Source: Talpa occidentalis
Taxonomy: Eukaryota; Chordata; Mammalia; Eulipotyphla; Talpidae
Assembly (NCBI RefSeq): GCF_014898055.3
Contig: NW_023604861.1
Location: 85,346,399 to 85,410,398, forward strand
Direction of reading: 5' to 3'
DNA length: 64,000 nt
The notes beneath the pieces are model-generated. The model did not search any database and was not told where the DNA came from. It worked only from the letters and a program-made list of their open reading frames with translations. Each line of letters opens with the position of its first letter. The first letter of the stretch is position 1. A program made the translations under genes and the position numbers. Shown in pieces: positions 27,300 to 38,599 of this stretch.

Positions 27300-28200
27300 G
27301 ACCACAGCTCCCTGCCCCCAGCTGGACCTTAAGTGCCTTAAGAGTGCCAAATGGGAAAGAAAGAACGGGCAGAGGAATAGCTTGCTGACCACCCATGTGA
27401 GGTCTCCCAGGTCTTCAGAACTTTCTGGGGAGAACTTGAGCGATGGTGGGGCCCTATTTCTCTGGGCTGGATGAAGAGAAAAACAGCCTTTTGCTGTAGA
27501 GAATCTAGGTTAAATTTATTGCTCTGCTATTGCAAATTACTCAGTATGATTTTAGAAGCTCTGACTTCAGCAAAAGGGAAAATGTATTGGCTTAAGAACT
27601 AAAATGTACAGGAGTCTGGCTTTAGATGTGGTTCAAAAGCTTGCTCCAGGCATCCAGTGTCATGAGGATCCTGTCTCTTCCTATCATCTGGCTCTACTTT
27701 CTTCCACATTGGCTTCACTCTCCACAGCATAACAAGTTTGCTGCCAAAAAATCTGCATCTATATCTTTACAGGCTTAAATTCAGCGGAAAAAGAATGCAT
27801 CTGTTTCCTGAAACTCCTGACATGTCTGGGATTCACGATGGGTCACTTGGGTCATTTTTCTATCCCAAACCAATCTTTGTAGCCAGAGGGGTAACCAGAC
27901 ATGAACCAATCAACTGTGGCTAAAGAGGTTTCTGTGTGCCAGTGGGCCAGGCCTGGGTCACTTGCCTATTTTGGCAAATCAACTGGAACACAGTGAGCTA
28001 GGAGAGAGAGCGAAGGAGAGGGAATGGTGGTTACCCAAAGACTGTTCAAGGTATCACCACCAAATGGCATGGTGATGGATGCTAGACAGGAAAAACAACA
28101 AATATCCACCACATACAAAAATTTATATGGAGATGGGAGTTCTGCCATGAAAGGCAGATCAAAAGATTCTATAATACCTATGATTGTTGAGATAAACCGC
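27300..28200. other. Intergenic DNA, no gene seen
   Basis: Unique-looking sequence between RTKN and the first intergenic SINE. No splice-supported frame, RNA gene or recognisable repeat. Confidence 0.5.
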
Positions 28201-28227
28201 AATGGAGAGGAGAAAGGACAGAAAGAG

Positions 28228-28503
28228 GGGCCTCCCTGGTGGGGTGCAAGGGGTTAAACACAGCTCTATGAAGCAATCCACAGCCTCTGCAGCAGGAGTT
28301 CCATCCCCAGCCAGCCAGGGAGCTACCCACATGGCACAGCAGACCTCTCCTGTCTCACCCTCTGCTCCTCTCAGCAGTGTATTTCAGTAGATCTGCCTGT
28401 TCTGCTCCCTGCTCTGTCTCTGGTGAATCCTCTCACCCCCCACACCTCTAGCCTGTACCCCAGTTCATGTATGCGTAAATAAATAAATCTTTTTTAAAAA
28501 AGA
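28228..28503 (+). mobile_element. tRNA-derived T+ SINE (Rhin-like)
   Basis: Sense copy with target-site duplication agaaaggacagaaag at 28211-28225 and 28505-28519. The tail shows AAATAAATAAATCTTTTTT, combining polyadenylation signals and the pol III terminator. Confidence 0.92.
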
Positions 28504-28767
28504 AAGAAAGGACAGAAAGGGAAAGGCATTGTTTCTTAATTTTTTCAAGTATCTATATTTAGTCCTTTCCCAGCTCCCAAGGGAAAGACAATCTGTCCTA
28601 TCCACTGTTTTATATCCAGAGCCTGGCACACAGGAAGTGCTCAATAAACATCTTTTGAAGTAAACAAACAAAGGAACTGCCCACAGGAAGTAGTAAGCAG
28701 GCTTGAGAGTATTTGACTGGGATGAACCACACTGTTGAACTAAAACAGTTCAAATGCTTGATTTTAG

Positions 28768-28826
28768 CATTGGCTGCGGACAGTTTCAGCGCTCTGTGCT
28801 CAACCGTCTGTGCCACCAGGGGATTC
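28768..28826 (-). mobile_element. SINE head fragment (tail missing)
   Basis: Only the tRNA-like 5' end of an antisense SINE is present. It is followed by flanking sequence that also borders the SINE at 30481-30749 (see findings). Confidence 0.7.
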
Positions 28827-29161
28827 TGCCACCTACAGAATTCATCTTAAAGACCTCCCCTAAGAACACTTTACCAATGAAATCTTACCTGGAATATGTG
28901 ATGGAAGTAGGGGCTGCAGACTCACACCTTGTCCTCCACATAAGCGCTCAAGTCCTCAGTGGAACCCAGGTTCTACAGAAGGGGTTGGAAACCCCTGACA
29001 AGAGGCAGAGGAATGGAAGGCATTTGAAAAGTAGACCAAAAATCTTGTCTGAGAATTTGTAGTTGTCTTGACTGAAGATTTTGGGAAAGGACTGATACTA
29101 CTAAGCTGTATTTTAGAGATCATAATCTGGCAGTCTTTTGCATAAATCATTTTAAGGGGGG

Positions 29162-29185
29162 GTTTGTTTGTTTGTTTGTTTGTTT
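29162..29185. repeat. (GTTT)n microsatellite
   Basis: Six tandem GTTT units in intergenic DNA. Confidence 0.9.
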
Positions 29186-29292
29186 AGTTGAAGGAGTTTG
29201 TCACTGGGATTAGGGAAGCCAGCTGGCACTATTCTCAAATGAGTGTGGCGAAATAAGGACCAAAATGTATGTAGATTTACATATATATATGT

Positions 29293-29560
29293 AAAGATTT
29301 ATTTATTTATGCATACAAGAACTGGGGAATAGGCTAGAGATGTGGGGGTGTGTGTGTGAGAGGATTCACCTGAGACAGTGGGGAACAGAACAGGCAGATT
29401 GACTGAAACACACTACTGAGGGGAGCAGTGGGTGAGACAGGAGAGGTCTGCTGTGTCATGTGGGTAGCTCCCTGTCCAGCCAGCGTCGAACTTGTGCTGC
29501 GGAGACTGTGGATAGCTTCTCAGGTTGCGTCTTTACCCCTTGTGCCACCAGGGAGGCCCC
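29293..29560 (-). mobile_element. tRNA-derived T+ SINE (Rhin-like)
   Basis: Antisense copy, complete from TTTATTTATTTATGCATAC to the CCACCAGGGAGGCCCC head, in intergenic DNA. Confidence 0.9.
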
Positions 29561-30460
29561 AATTTATATAATTTTTTAAATTGAATTCTTATCTGTAAAC
29601 AAACATACAATTAAAAAAATATTCATTCTAGAAGGCTAAGGAGAAGCCCAGAGAGAAGCAAGAGAAGCAGAAAAAAAAATTCATTCTATTTTTAAACTAA
29701 TAAATATAAATATATAAAAGTTCAATGATGTCACAATTGAACTTGGCCATGATTAGAGTATTTACACAACAGAAATAGGTGGACACTATAAATGAGGACT
29801 GATCCCCTACCTCTCCTAACCAAGGAACTTTTGTTAACCATTCATCGGCATGCCATTCATTTGCTGCATAATCTTGCTGACTTTCCATTGCTTATGTCTG
29901 TATCTCTATGTCTATCTTATGTCTGTATTCCCAACTATGAAGTAGATATTTGGGAGAGGGATTGTTGGTCACCCAGTGTTCCATTCATCTTCCTCTTCCT
30001 GCATAATCTCCTACTCCAAGGTATACTACCAATAATATACTATTGGTAGGCTCATAAAGAGGCTCTATCCTCTTTATTGCAGCTGGAGAAGGACATTCCA
30101 TTTTCCTCTACTTCTTCACATCCCATGGGTAGTTATATGGCCTAGAAAAAAAACTGGAATGTTCCCAACTGGACTTTAAATCTTGAACAAGTGAAAACAA
30201 GACCCAGGGAGGAGTCATGATATAATCACTCATCTGCTGCCCATGAGGAGTGGGTGGTTGTGTGAGCAGGGAAATCCTCATCAGCAAGTTTCTGTGGGGT
30301 GACTTTTGTAGGGCCAGCCATGTGTTTCTGCTGTCTGCTTCCTGTGGGTCCTACCCCTTATGCAGGCAAAGTAAAAGATGAGCCCAAGATATTTTGTAGT
30401 GCTAGGTAGTAAAAAAAAAAAAAAAAAAAAAAAGCTCTACATATGATGAAAACATGTCCA
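29561..30460. other. Intergenic DNA, no gene seen
   Basis: AT-rich sequence with a poly-A tract at 30411-30433. No coding or RNA gene signal. Confidence 0.5.
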
Positions 30461-30480
30461 AATGACACAGAATCCATCTT

Positions 30481-30749
30481 TTTTTTTAAAAAAAAAATTT
30501 GTTTATTCATGCATACAAGAACCAGGGTACAGGCCAGATGCATGGGAAGGTGAGAGGATTCACCAGAGACAGAGCGGGGAGCAGAACAGGCAGACGACCA
30601 AAATACACTGCTGAGGGTATCAGCGGGCGAGACAGGAGAGGTCTGCCGCACAATGTGGGATTCTCGCCAGCTGATCAAACCTGCACTGCAGAGGCTGCGG
30701 ACAGCTTCACAGCTCTGTGCTCAACAGCCTGTGCCACCAAGGGAGGCCT
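30481..30749 (-). mobile_element. tRNA-derived T+ SINE (Rhin-like)
   Basis: Antisense copy bounded by a perfect 14-bp target-site duplication acagaatccatctt at 30467-30480 and 30750-30763. Confidence 0.92.
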
Positions 30750-30829
30750 ACAGAATCCATCTTAAAGACCAAATCTAGGCAAAGTTGAGCATCAAAATAA
30801 TGATGGTAATAGATTACAAACCACTGACT

Positions 30830-31925
30830 AAAACAGGAATTCGTACTGACATAAATAAACACATAATGTAAATGAATATAAAGAGAAGAGAAAGTTTTAC
30901 TAGTATATGTACGTGGAATAATGGAAGTAGAAAAATCACCAGTTGGTAATTATTAGAGTTGATTTATACAGTATTCATTAACGAATATTACGATGGAGGG
31001 GTGAAAGCTTGATGGAGAACAGGATATCAGAGTATTTTCATAGTTTTTTCCAAGAAAATACTTATAATTACAAAGGTAAAAATGGTGATTTTATAGTGGA
31101 GCAAACTGGCAGACACCACCTTGACCAGTGGCCAGCATCACAGTGGTGACATAGGCTGACATCACATGCTTCCTAAGGTGATACCACAGAAGAACCCAGG
31201 AAGATCTTTCCTGCATGTAGTACTCCTGCTAAGAACTCATGAGTCTATAAACAAGGAAACATCAGTTGGATCCAGGTAGAGCGACATCCTACAGAATCAG
31301 AGACCTGTACTCTTCAAACTGTCAAGGTCACAAAAGACAGGGAAAGAGTTGGGAAATGTTTCAAATTAAAGTAAACCTCAGAAATGTGAACACTACCTGT
31401 TTTGAGGAAATACTCTGAAATATTTACAGGTGAAATGGCATCATGTCTGCAACTTGCTCTCCGGTTCATCAGAAAATGAACAATGATAATGGTGGAAGGT
31501 GGTAAATGGTAACAATTGAGGAATCTGATTTACAGAGATAAGCGAAGTCTTTTTACTCATTTTCTTTTAAAGCTTTATTTATATATGCATACAAGAGCTG
31601 GGGTACAGGCCAGAGGTGAGGGGGGCGGGGAGGTGTGAGGATTCACCAGAGACAGAGTGGGGAACAGAACAGGCAGACTGACTGAAATACACTGCTGAGG
31701 GGAGCAGTGGGAGAGACAGGAGGGGTCTGCTGCACCATGTGGGTAGCTCTCTGGCTGGCGAGGGATTGAGTGCTACAGTGGCAGTGCATAGCTTCATAGT
31801 GCTGTGACTTAACCCCTTGTGCCAGCAGGGAGGCCCCTCTTCTTACTCTTCTTGCAACTGGTCTGTATGTTTGAAATTATTTTCAACTAAATTATACATA
31901 GTTATTTGTCCTCTTTCAGAAGAAC
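30830..31925 (+). repeat. Old L1 3'-end remnant, interrupted by a SINE
   Basis: AT-rich sequence with motifs of old L1M-type 3' ends ('acctgtactcttcaaactgtc', 'caaattaaagtaaacctc', 'atgtttgaaattattttcaac'). A younger SINE (31567-31838) splits it. Assignment rests on pattern memory only. Confidence 0.5.
31567..31838 (-). mobile_element. tRNA-derived T+ SINE (Rhin-like)
   Basis: Antisense copy inserted into the old L1 remnant. It is complete, though the B box is eroded (minus-strand AATCCC region changed). Confidence 0.88.
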
Positions 31926-32104
31926 AAAATTCTTCCTTTCAATCTACAAACATGCTCGAGCCTCTTCTACTCTAAACAAATCAAAAGTAAAAACAAAACA
32001 AAATAATGAGGCCAGTGGCTCCCTGCTGTTGCCACTTCCTCCCTGCTGTGCATCAGGATGTTGAGGAAACATCACTGCACTGTCAGGAAGCTTCTGTTGA
32101 GGCT

Positions 32105-32230
32105 GGCTCTGCTACTCCCTAACCATGTGACTTTAGCCAAATCGTTTAAACCCTTGAAGGCTCAGTTTCCTCATAAGGGTATATAGCATCTCCTTTCTGG
32201 AGCTGCCATGGGTGTCCAGGGAGAGAAGGT
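32105..32230 (+). repeat. MIR SINE fragment
   Basis: Sense MIR core: 'accatgtgactttagccaaatc' and 'ggctcagtttcctcataagg'. Confidence 0.7.
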
Positions 32231-32693
32231 ATATGAATGCAGGGTCATAACTGTAAGGTGTTCTCTTTAACTCCTGGTGATATAGAGTTATCACCTTTAC
32301 CGGCTGCTAGAATGTGAACCCCTGCTAGGATATGTCCTTTTTTTGGAGCTCAGCCCACCCTTTGCTGACTTGTACCCTGCTGCTGAATCTGCTGATACAC
32401 TCTGCCCTCGGATGCCTTTCTTGCTTCTCTTGACCTCTTCTCAACCCTGCCTGGCCCCTGTCTGTAGTGTTGTGCCTCCTTTCCTCTTCATCTACTTGCT
32501 CTTTCTGGTCATCTAGTCCCATCTCTTCAGGGAACCCCATTATTAAACTAATGACATCCCTGCTCATTCCTGTCTGCTTTGACTCTTCTCAGTATTCCCA
32601 CCAGGCACTTTAAATTCACCTTGAGCAACACTAAATGATTCCCTTCTTATTTGCCTCTCTTCCTATGGTCTCTTATTTAAAACATTCCTTCTA

Positions 32694-32961
32694 GGGCCTC
32701 CCTGGTGGCACAAGGGGTTAAGCATCACACTATGAAGCAATCCTCAGCCTCTGCAGCACGAGTTCGATCCCCAGCTGGCCAGGGAGCAACCCACATGGTG
32801 CAGCGGACCTCTCCTGTCTAGCCCGCTGCTCCCTTCAACAGGGTATTTCAGTTAGTCTGCCTGTTCTGTTCCCCACTCTGTCTCTGGTGGATCCTCTCAC
32901 CTCCCCACATCTCTGGCCTGTACCCCAACTCTTATATGCATAAATAAATAGACATTTAAAA
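32694..32961 (+). mobile_element. tRNA-derived T+ SINE (Rhin-like)
   Basis: Sense copy with target-site duplication acattccttcta at 32682-32693 and 32964-32975, and B box GTTCGATCC. Confidence 0.92.
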
Positions 32962-33002
32962 AAACATTCCTTCTAAATGTGTGGCTAGACATGTAGAAGT
33001 TA

Positions 33003-33262
33003 TTATTGTTAATTACTTATTGAACATCTCTACTATGTAGCAGATATTACCCTGGGGACTTTGCAGTCTTGATTTGCTTTATTCCTTGAAAGAGTTATGA
33101 GATCTTACTTCATCCCATCTTACAAAGTTGGAATCTGAAGTCCAGAGAGCATAAATAACTAAACTTAAGGCAACAGCTAGTAATGGCAGAACTGGGATTT
33201 GATAATAGGTTTATATGACTCCAAAATCTATTCTCAATCTTACTCACTATACTGCATTGACT
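33003..33262 (-). repeat. MIR SINE
   Basis: Near full-length antisense MIR: 'acttattgaacatctctac', 'catcttacaaagttggaatctgaag', 'agctagtaatggcagaactggg'. Confidence 0.75.
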
Positions 33263-33499
33263 TCTTCCTGAATTCCCACATAAAAATGTTCATTGATTCC
33301 TTTTAAATTTTTTACAAAATGTTTCTTGAGTCATTATCTCTTTTCTTTGTTCACTGCTCCTACCTTGTTCAGACACACATCATATGAATTTAAATGTATG
33401 TATATAGGTGTTGCTCTTTCCTAATTAAAAATGTCATGTATAACTGACTGTAAGACAATTATTACAGATCTAAACAGTGGAAGTTTCCCAACTTCAACT

Positions 33500-33502
<3 letters not shown>

Positions 33503-33537
<35 letters not shown>

Positions 33538-33840
33538 GAGGCATGTTTTTATTTATTTATTTATTTATTTGTTTGTTCATTTGTTTTGTTTATACATGCA
33601 CTGGGCACAGTCAGAAGCGCGGGAGGGTGAGAGAATTCACCAGAGCCAGAGCGGGGAGCAGAACAGGCAGAAGGACCGAAGTACACTGCTGAGGGGAGCA
33701 GCGGGTGGCAGGAGAGGTCTGCGCACCATGTGGGACCCTCCTCCGGTGGCCGGGGAGCAGCCGGGAATCGAACCGGCGCCGCAGAGGCTGCGGGCAGCTT
33801 CGCAACCCAGCGCTCTACCGCTGCGCCACCGGGGAGGCCC
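33503..33840 (-). mobile_element. T+ SINE, CpG-rich young subfamily with long T-rich end
   Basis: Antisense copy preceded by about 32 T and TTTATTTATTTGTTTGTT. Its head has GGCGCAGCGG and GTTCGATTCC. The target-site duplication ccaacttcaacttct lies at 33488-33502 and 33841-33855. Very similar to the copies at 46085-46422 and 6636-6911. Confidence 0.93.
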
Positions 33841-33898
33841 CCAACTTCAACTTCTAATGATGACCACCATTAACCAAATAGTGTATATTCCTTGATAT

Positions 33899-33902
<4 letters not shown>

Positions 33903-33941
<39 letters not shown>
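33903..33941. repeat. (TA)n microsatellite
   Basis: About 19 uninterrupted TA units, likely polymorphic. Confidence 0.95.
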
Positions 33942-33942
<1 letters not shown>

Positions 33943-33961
33943 TAATAACTCCCGGGAGCCT

Positions 33962-34221
33962 CCTTTTTTTTAAAAAACAAGAACTGGGGTACAAGTCAGA
34001 GGCACAGGAAGGTGAGAGAACTCACCAGAGATAGAGCGGGAAACAGAACAGGCAAACGGACTAAAGACACTGCGGAGGGAAGCAGCGAGCAAGATAGGAG
34101 AGGTCTGCTGTACCATGTGGGGTGCTCCCCTCCAGGCCAGGAATCCAACCCCTGCTGCAGAGGCTGCGGATTGCTTCACAGCGCTCAACGCTCAACGGCT
34201 GCAACGCCACCAGGGAGGCCA
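33962..34221 (-). mobile_element. tRNA-derived T+ SINE (Rhin-like)
   Basis: Antisense copy with a shortened T-rich end directly before the LTR at 34326. Confidence 0.85.
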
Positions 34222-34325
34222 GCCGCCTCCTTTCTTTTAATAGCAGCAAAGCTTCTCATTGTATGGAGATAAGGGATTATTTTGGATTTTCATTAGAGGG
34301 ACATTTAAATCATTTCCAGTGACAC

Positions 34326-34795
34326 TGTTAAAGGGCAGCCCCATACAAAACAGGTTGCCTGACTGTGGGTCCTCACCCGTGCGCTTAAAGGGACTTATTA
34401 ATACTCTACTGCAGGCACACACAAAAGATTAATAAAAGGTTTATTTACAAGGGAAGGGCAAATGAGGAAATGTACAACTCGGGAAGAAAAGTGGGAGATA
34501 AAGATGTCCTACCCGATCCACTGATCTGGAATCCCAAATGGCACTCTGAGAGCTGGCCGCGAGCCAAGAGCCATGAAGCCAGGAGGCAAGCTAGAGAGAG
34601 AGAGACCCCAAAGCCCACATGTTTGGTTTCTATTCCAAACCTGGCTGCTTAACTCCACCCTCAGGTCCCAGCAGCCTTCCCTTTGGTGGTGATGGGATTT
34701 GTCTTTCCCAATGTCTTGATGGCTTTGGTCTGGAGTGGGGGTGGAGTCCATAAAGCCTGTATGGAATTAGCTCAGGACATCCTTTCCCCCTAACA
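34326..34795 (-). mobile_element. Solo LTR of a class I (gamma-like) endogenous retrovirus
   Basis: A 470-bp element bounded by perfect 5-bp inverted ends TGTTA / TAACA and a 4-bp target-site duplication acac (34322-34325 and 34796-34799). Read on the minus strand it has a long U3, an AATAAA signal at 34440-34445 about 350 bp in, and a short R-U5. No internal retroviral genes are present, so recombination left one LTR. The 4-bp duplication suits gamma-type integrases. The family name is unknown to me. Confidence 0.8.
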
Positions 34796-35149
34796 ACACT
34801 ACTACCCACTGGTATCTAAATTCCATGTCATAAGTTAATTATCACTGACTTTTGTTAGCAACATGGTGTTGTAGATTATAAGCATGCACGGTAATTCATT
34901 TATCCATTTCTCTGTGGATGAGTTTAATTTAGGCTTAATACCATATCCCCTGCAACTTGGGCCATGGTTGTTAATTAAACTCTTCTGTCATTTTGCCAGC
35001 AATACAGGAGAGCCAAACCAAACTGTGAGCTTCTCAAACACAGGAGAAAGCTTTCGTATTTTTCTTTGTATCCTCTTAACCTAGCGCAGAATTTGGTCCT
35101 GAGTATCCGTTCACCACGTTTGAATGTAATAATAATGGAATCGCCCGCC

Positions 35150-35400
35150 AAGATTTCTAGAGTAGGAAGGCGGAGCGAGCGGAAAGCCGGACTCCTTTCG
35201 GCGGTCTCAGAGGGCCCGGAACTTTTGTTAGAAGGATCGCTGTTTCTCTCGGAAGATTTTAGCCGCAAAGCGTGCCCCGCACAAACATGGTTACCACGCA
35301 CCGGAAGTAACCGGTTATTTTGCCGTAGTCAGTTCTTCCACCGAGCGGAAAAGGTATGTCCGCTTGTGTCTCGACCATTTCCAGCCCCTCTACCTTGCAG
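35150..35400 (+). promoter_or_regulatory. INO80B promoter and possible 5' non-coding exon
   Basis: CpG-rich sequence with GGAAGT/GGAAG-type ETS cores (accggaagtaaccgg near 35301). A donor-like AAAG|GTATGT lies at 35354 and an acceptor-like TTGCAG|GACCCC ends at 35400, six bases before the start codon. Confidence 0.6.
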
Positions 35401-35406
35401 GACCCC

Positions 35407-38322
35407 ATGAGTAAGCTGTGGCGGCGCGGGAGCACCTCTGGGGCTATGGAGGCCCCTGAGCCGGGTAAGTGAGGACCGATAAAGCAACTAAGGCTTTTGC
35501 AGAAAAAGAGTCCCTTTCTTGCTGCTCGGAGCTCCCAGGGTACTTATCCACAGGTGGGAAGGAGAAGGGCGGGGCTGTTGTTATGGTAACAGCGAGTACT
35601 GCGGGAAGAGTGTGACACCCCCGCCCCCCTCAGGGATACTGGGTTCCTCAGGGCTACTTCTGCCGGCTTCTGCTGTACGCCAGGGTTGACAGGATCTCTT
35701 TCTGCAGGGGAAGCGCTGGAGTTGAGTCTGACTGGTGCCCACAGCCACGGAGTGCACAAGAAAAAGCACAAGAAGCACAAAAAGAAACACAAGAAGAAAC
35801 ACCATCAGGAAGAGGAGGCTGGACCCACGCAGCCATCTCCTGCCAAACCGCAGCTCAAACTGAAAATCAAGCTGGGTGGGCAGGTCCTGGGCACCAAGAG
35901 GTGAGGCCAAGAGGGCAAAGATTTTATTTGGGGAAGGTTAGAAGCTGGCAGATAAAAGAAGCTGGCCAGACATTCTAAAATACACAGAATGGACACTTGT
36001 CAGGGCTCAGGTTAAGGCAACAAGAACCCAAGAGCATGTAGGGAACTATTTGTAACTACTGAGCAGGATAGAGACACTTGGTCAGCTTACAGAGTGGTGT
36101 TGCTTCTCTGCAGTGTTCCTACCTTCACTGTGATCCCTGAGGGACCTCGCTCCCCCTCCCCCCTTATGGTTGTGGACAATGAAGAGGAACCTATGGAGGG
36201 AGTCCCCCTTGAGCAGTACCGTGCCTGGCTGGGTGAGAAGGATTTGGAAGTGGGGGAACTGGGATTCTCCTTAAGGGAAGTGGGTAGTGGGCCTCCCTGG
36301 TGGTGCAGGGGTTAAAGTTTCAGCACTCAAGCTATTGCCAGCCAGCTACTACAGCATGAATTCATGAGTTTGATCCCCTCATGAGTTTGGCATGAGTTCG
36401 ATCTCTGGCCAGGGAGCTAACCCACATGGTGCAACAGACCTCTCCTGTCTCATCTCTGCTCTCCTCAGCAGTGTATTTCAGTGGATCCACCTGTTCTACT
36501 CCCCACTCTTTCTCTGAGGAATCCTCTCACCCCTGCACCTCTGGCCTATACCCCAGTTCTTCTGTGCATAAATAAATAAAATAAAACTTAAAAAAAAAAA
36601 AAGGGAAGAAGGTTGGTTCTGAGGAGGGTAAGAATTTTGAGTGTCCCAGTATTAACTTCACCAAGAGTGTGCCTCCTTTGAACAATTCTAGTTTTAGCTC
36701 TCCAACTTTCCTTTCCAGATGAAGACAGTAATCTATCCCCCTCCCCACTTCGGGACCTGTCTGGAAGCTTAGGGGGTCAGGAAGAAGAGGAGGAACAAAG
36801 GTGGCTGGATGCCCTGGAGAAGGGAGAGCTGGATGACAATGGAGATCTCAAGAAGGAGATCAATGAACGGCTACTCACTGCTCGACAGGTAAATTGTTTC
36901 ATTCTTTATTAACTTGTAGAACACACATGGAGAACTAACCATGTCCCAAGAACTTCGATAGGCAGCTGATATTTGTGTGTGTGTGGTGGGGGAGAGGATT
37001 GGAGATTTTTAAGAAATAAATAATTTGTAAAAACTGTAATAAAAATAATCTGATGAAACAGAAAGTGGTAGAAAAGAGAAAACATTAGATAGGGTAGTTG
37101 AGGAAAACCTCTCTGAAGAGATAACATTTCCAATATCAGAGGAACTTTTCAGGTAGAGAGACTAGCAGGCACAAAAACACTGAGTGGAACATACCTCACA
37201 GGAAAAAGGAAAAGAAGCATGACTAAGTCACAGGAAGTGATGTATATAAAGAAGTGATATATTTGTTTTTCATTTTAGTAGATTTCTTTGGCTTCTTAGT
37301 GGGGGTAAAGGAGACCCACCAAGTCAGGAGAGAGCAAGGAGACCCACCAAGTCAGGTGAGAAGATGAAGTGAAGTTAAGGTGGCTTGAGCCACCATGAAG
37401 TTACCGAGATAGAGAAATCAGGTGGTTTCTGAATATATTTTGGAAATAGAGACCGTTGGGGATGAAGACAGGGAAGAAAAATCAAGAGTAACTCTTGATT
37501 TGGGCATGAGAACCTATCCAAATAATGCTATTCATTGAGATAAAAAGATTAAAAACAACAACCAAAAAATCTCAGAAGTGGTACAGTGTGGTATTCAGGA
37601 AAGGCAGGTGACATCACTCATGTTTTTCCCCTTGCTTAAGGGTCTAAAGCTGACTGTCTAGAGACCTGGGAGCAGTCACTAGTAGGACTCCTCCCTGGTT
37701 CCTCCAGACCCTGCTTTCCAAGTCCCCTCCTTACCTTTCTCGGGGACCTTCTTCTTCATTTTCTGTTACCACCCGGTCTGTCTTTCCCCAGCGAGCTCTG
37801 CTCCAGAAGGCTCGAAGTCAGCCTTCCCCAATGCTGCCATTGCCAGTTGCTGGAGGCTGTCCGGCCCCCGCCCTCACGGAGGAGATGCTGCTGAAGCGCG
37901 AGGAGCGAGCGAGGAAGCGAAGGCTGCAAGCGGCGCGGCGTGCAGAGGAGCACAAGAACCAGACTATCGAGCGCCTCACCAAGACCGCTGCGCCCAGCGG
38001 GCGGGGAGGCCGAGGGGCCTCAAGGGGTGAGCGACGGGGAGGGCGGACAGCCGCCCCGGCCCCCATGGTGCGCTACAGCAGCGGGGCACAGGGTTCCACC
38101 CTTTCCTTCCCACCCGGCGTCCCTGCCCCGGCGCCAGTGTCACAGCGACCAGCCCCGCTAGACCCTCCTCCGCGATGCTCCGTCCCTGGCTGCCCGCACC
38201 CGCGCCGCTACGCCTGCTCCCGCACCGGCCAGGCACTCTGCAGCCTTCAGTGCTACCGCATCAACCTGCAGATGCGGCTGGGGGCTCCCGAGGGCCCGGG
38301 ATCCCCCCTTTTAGCTACTTAA
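35407..38322 (+). CDS. INO80B: INO80 chromatin-remodelling complex subunit B (PAPA-1 / IES2)
   Basis: Five coding exons: 35407-35464, 35708-35900, 36114-36232, 36719-36888 and 37792-38322. They total 1071 nt, or 356 aa, the length recalled for human. The product starts MSKLWRRGS. A Lys/His-rich stretch in exon 2 (HKKKHKKHKKKHKKKHH) is probably a basic nuclear or nucleic-acid-contacting segment. Exon 5 contains the conserved PAPA-1 region (LTEEMLLKREERARKRRLQAARR), a basic coiled segment. A C-terminal HIT zinc finger spans roughly residues 309-334, with Cys at CSVPGC, YAC, LCSLQC and preceding His residues. INO80B is a nuclear subunit of the INO80 remodeller (transcription, repair). WBP1 follows on the same strand about 0.7 kb downstream. 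Confidence 0.97.
36289..36603 (+). mobile_element. tRNA-derived T+ SINE with small internal duplication
   Basis: Sense copy in INO80B intron 3, starting 56 bp after an exon donor. The B-box region is partly duplicated (atgagtttgatc ... atgagttcgatc, about 36350-36405), making this copy some 35 bp longer than its relatives. Confidence 0.9.
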
Positions 38323-38386
38323 CCCCTTGCCTAACCCGGACTCTGTGCCCTCCCCCTTACCCAGTTTTCAGTGTCTAACCCGCCCT

Positions 38387-38392
38387 ATTAAA
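38387..38392 (+). terminator. INO80B polyadenylation signal ATTAAA
   Basis: ATTAAA 65 nt after the INO80B stop codon. The next recognisable element downstream is the WBP1 promoter array. Confidence 0.6.
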
Positions 38393-38599
38393 TTTCAAAA
38401 AGTGCCTCAACTTGTTTGACTTGGGGAAATGGGCCAAATCCGCGGACACGCATATTGCGCCCGCCAGAGCTTGCGTCGACATCTCGGGCGGCCCACAGGC
38501 CGCAAGGAGACTGGCTGAGAAGCACCCGCGCTCGGCCGGCTTCAGGGACCCCGCCTCTTCTCGTCGGGCCCACGCGGCGTGGTCAGCCCTCGCTGTCAA

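Noticed and set aside
33770..33840. tRNA gene suggested by good A and B boxes
   Set aside because: The boxes belong to SINE heads; no full tRNA cloverleaf with acceptor stem is present.
33903..33941. Array-like repeats that might suggest CRISPR or satellite DNA
   Set aside because: A simple TA microsatellite; no spacer-repeat arrangement exists anywhere in this eukaryotic window.
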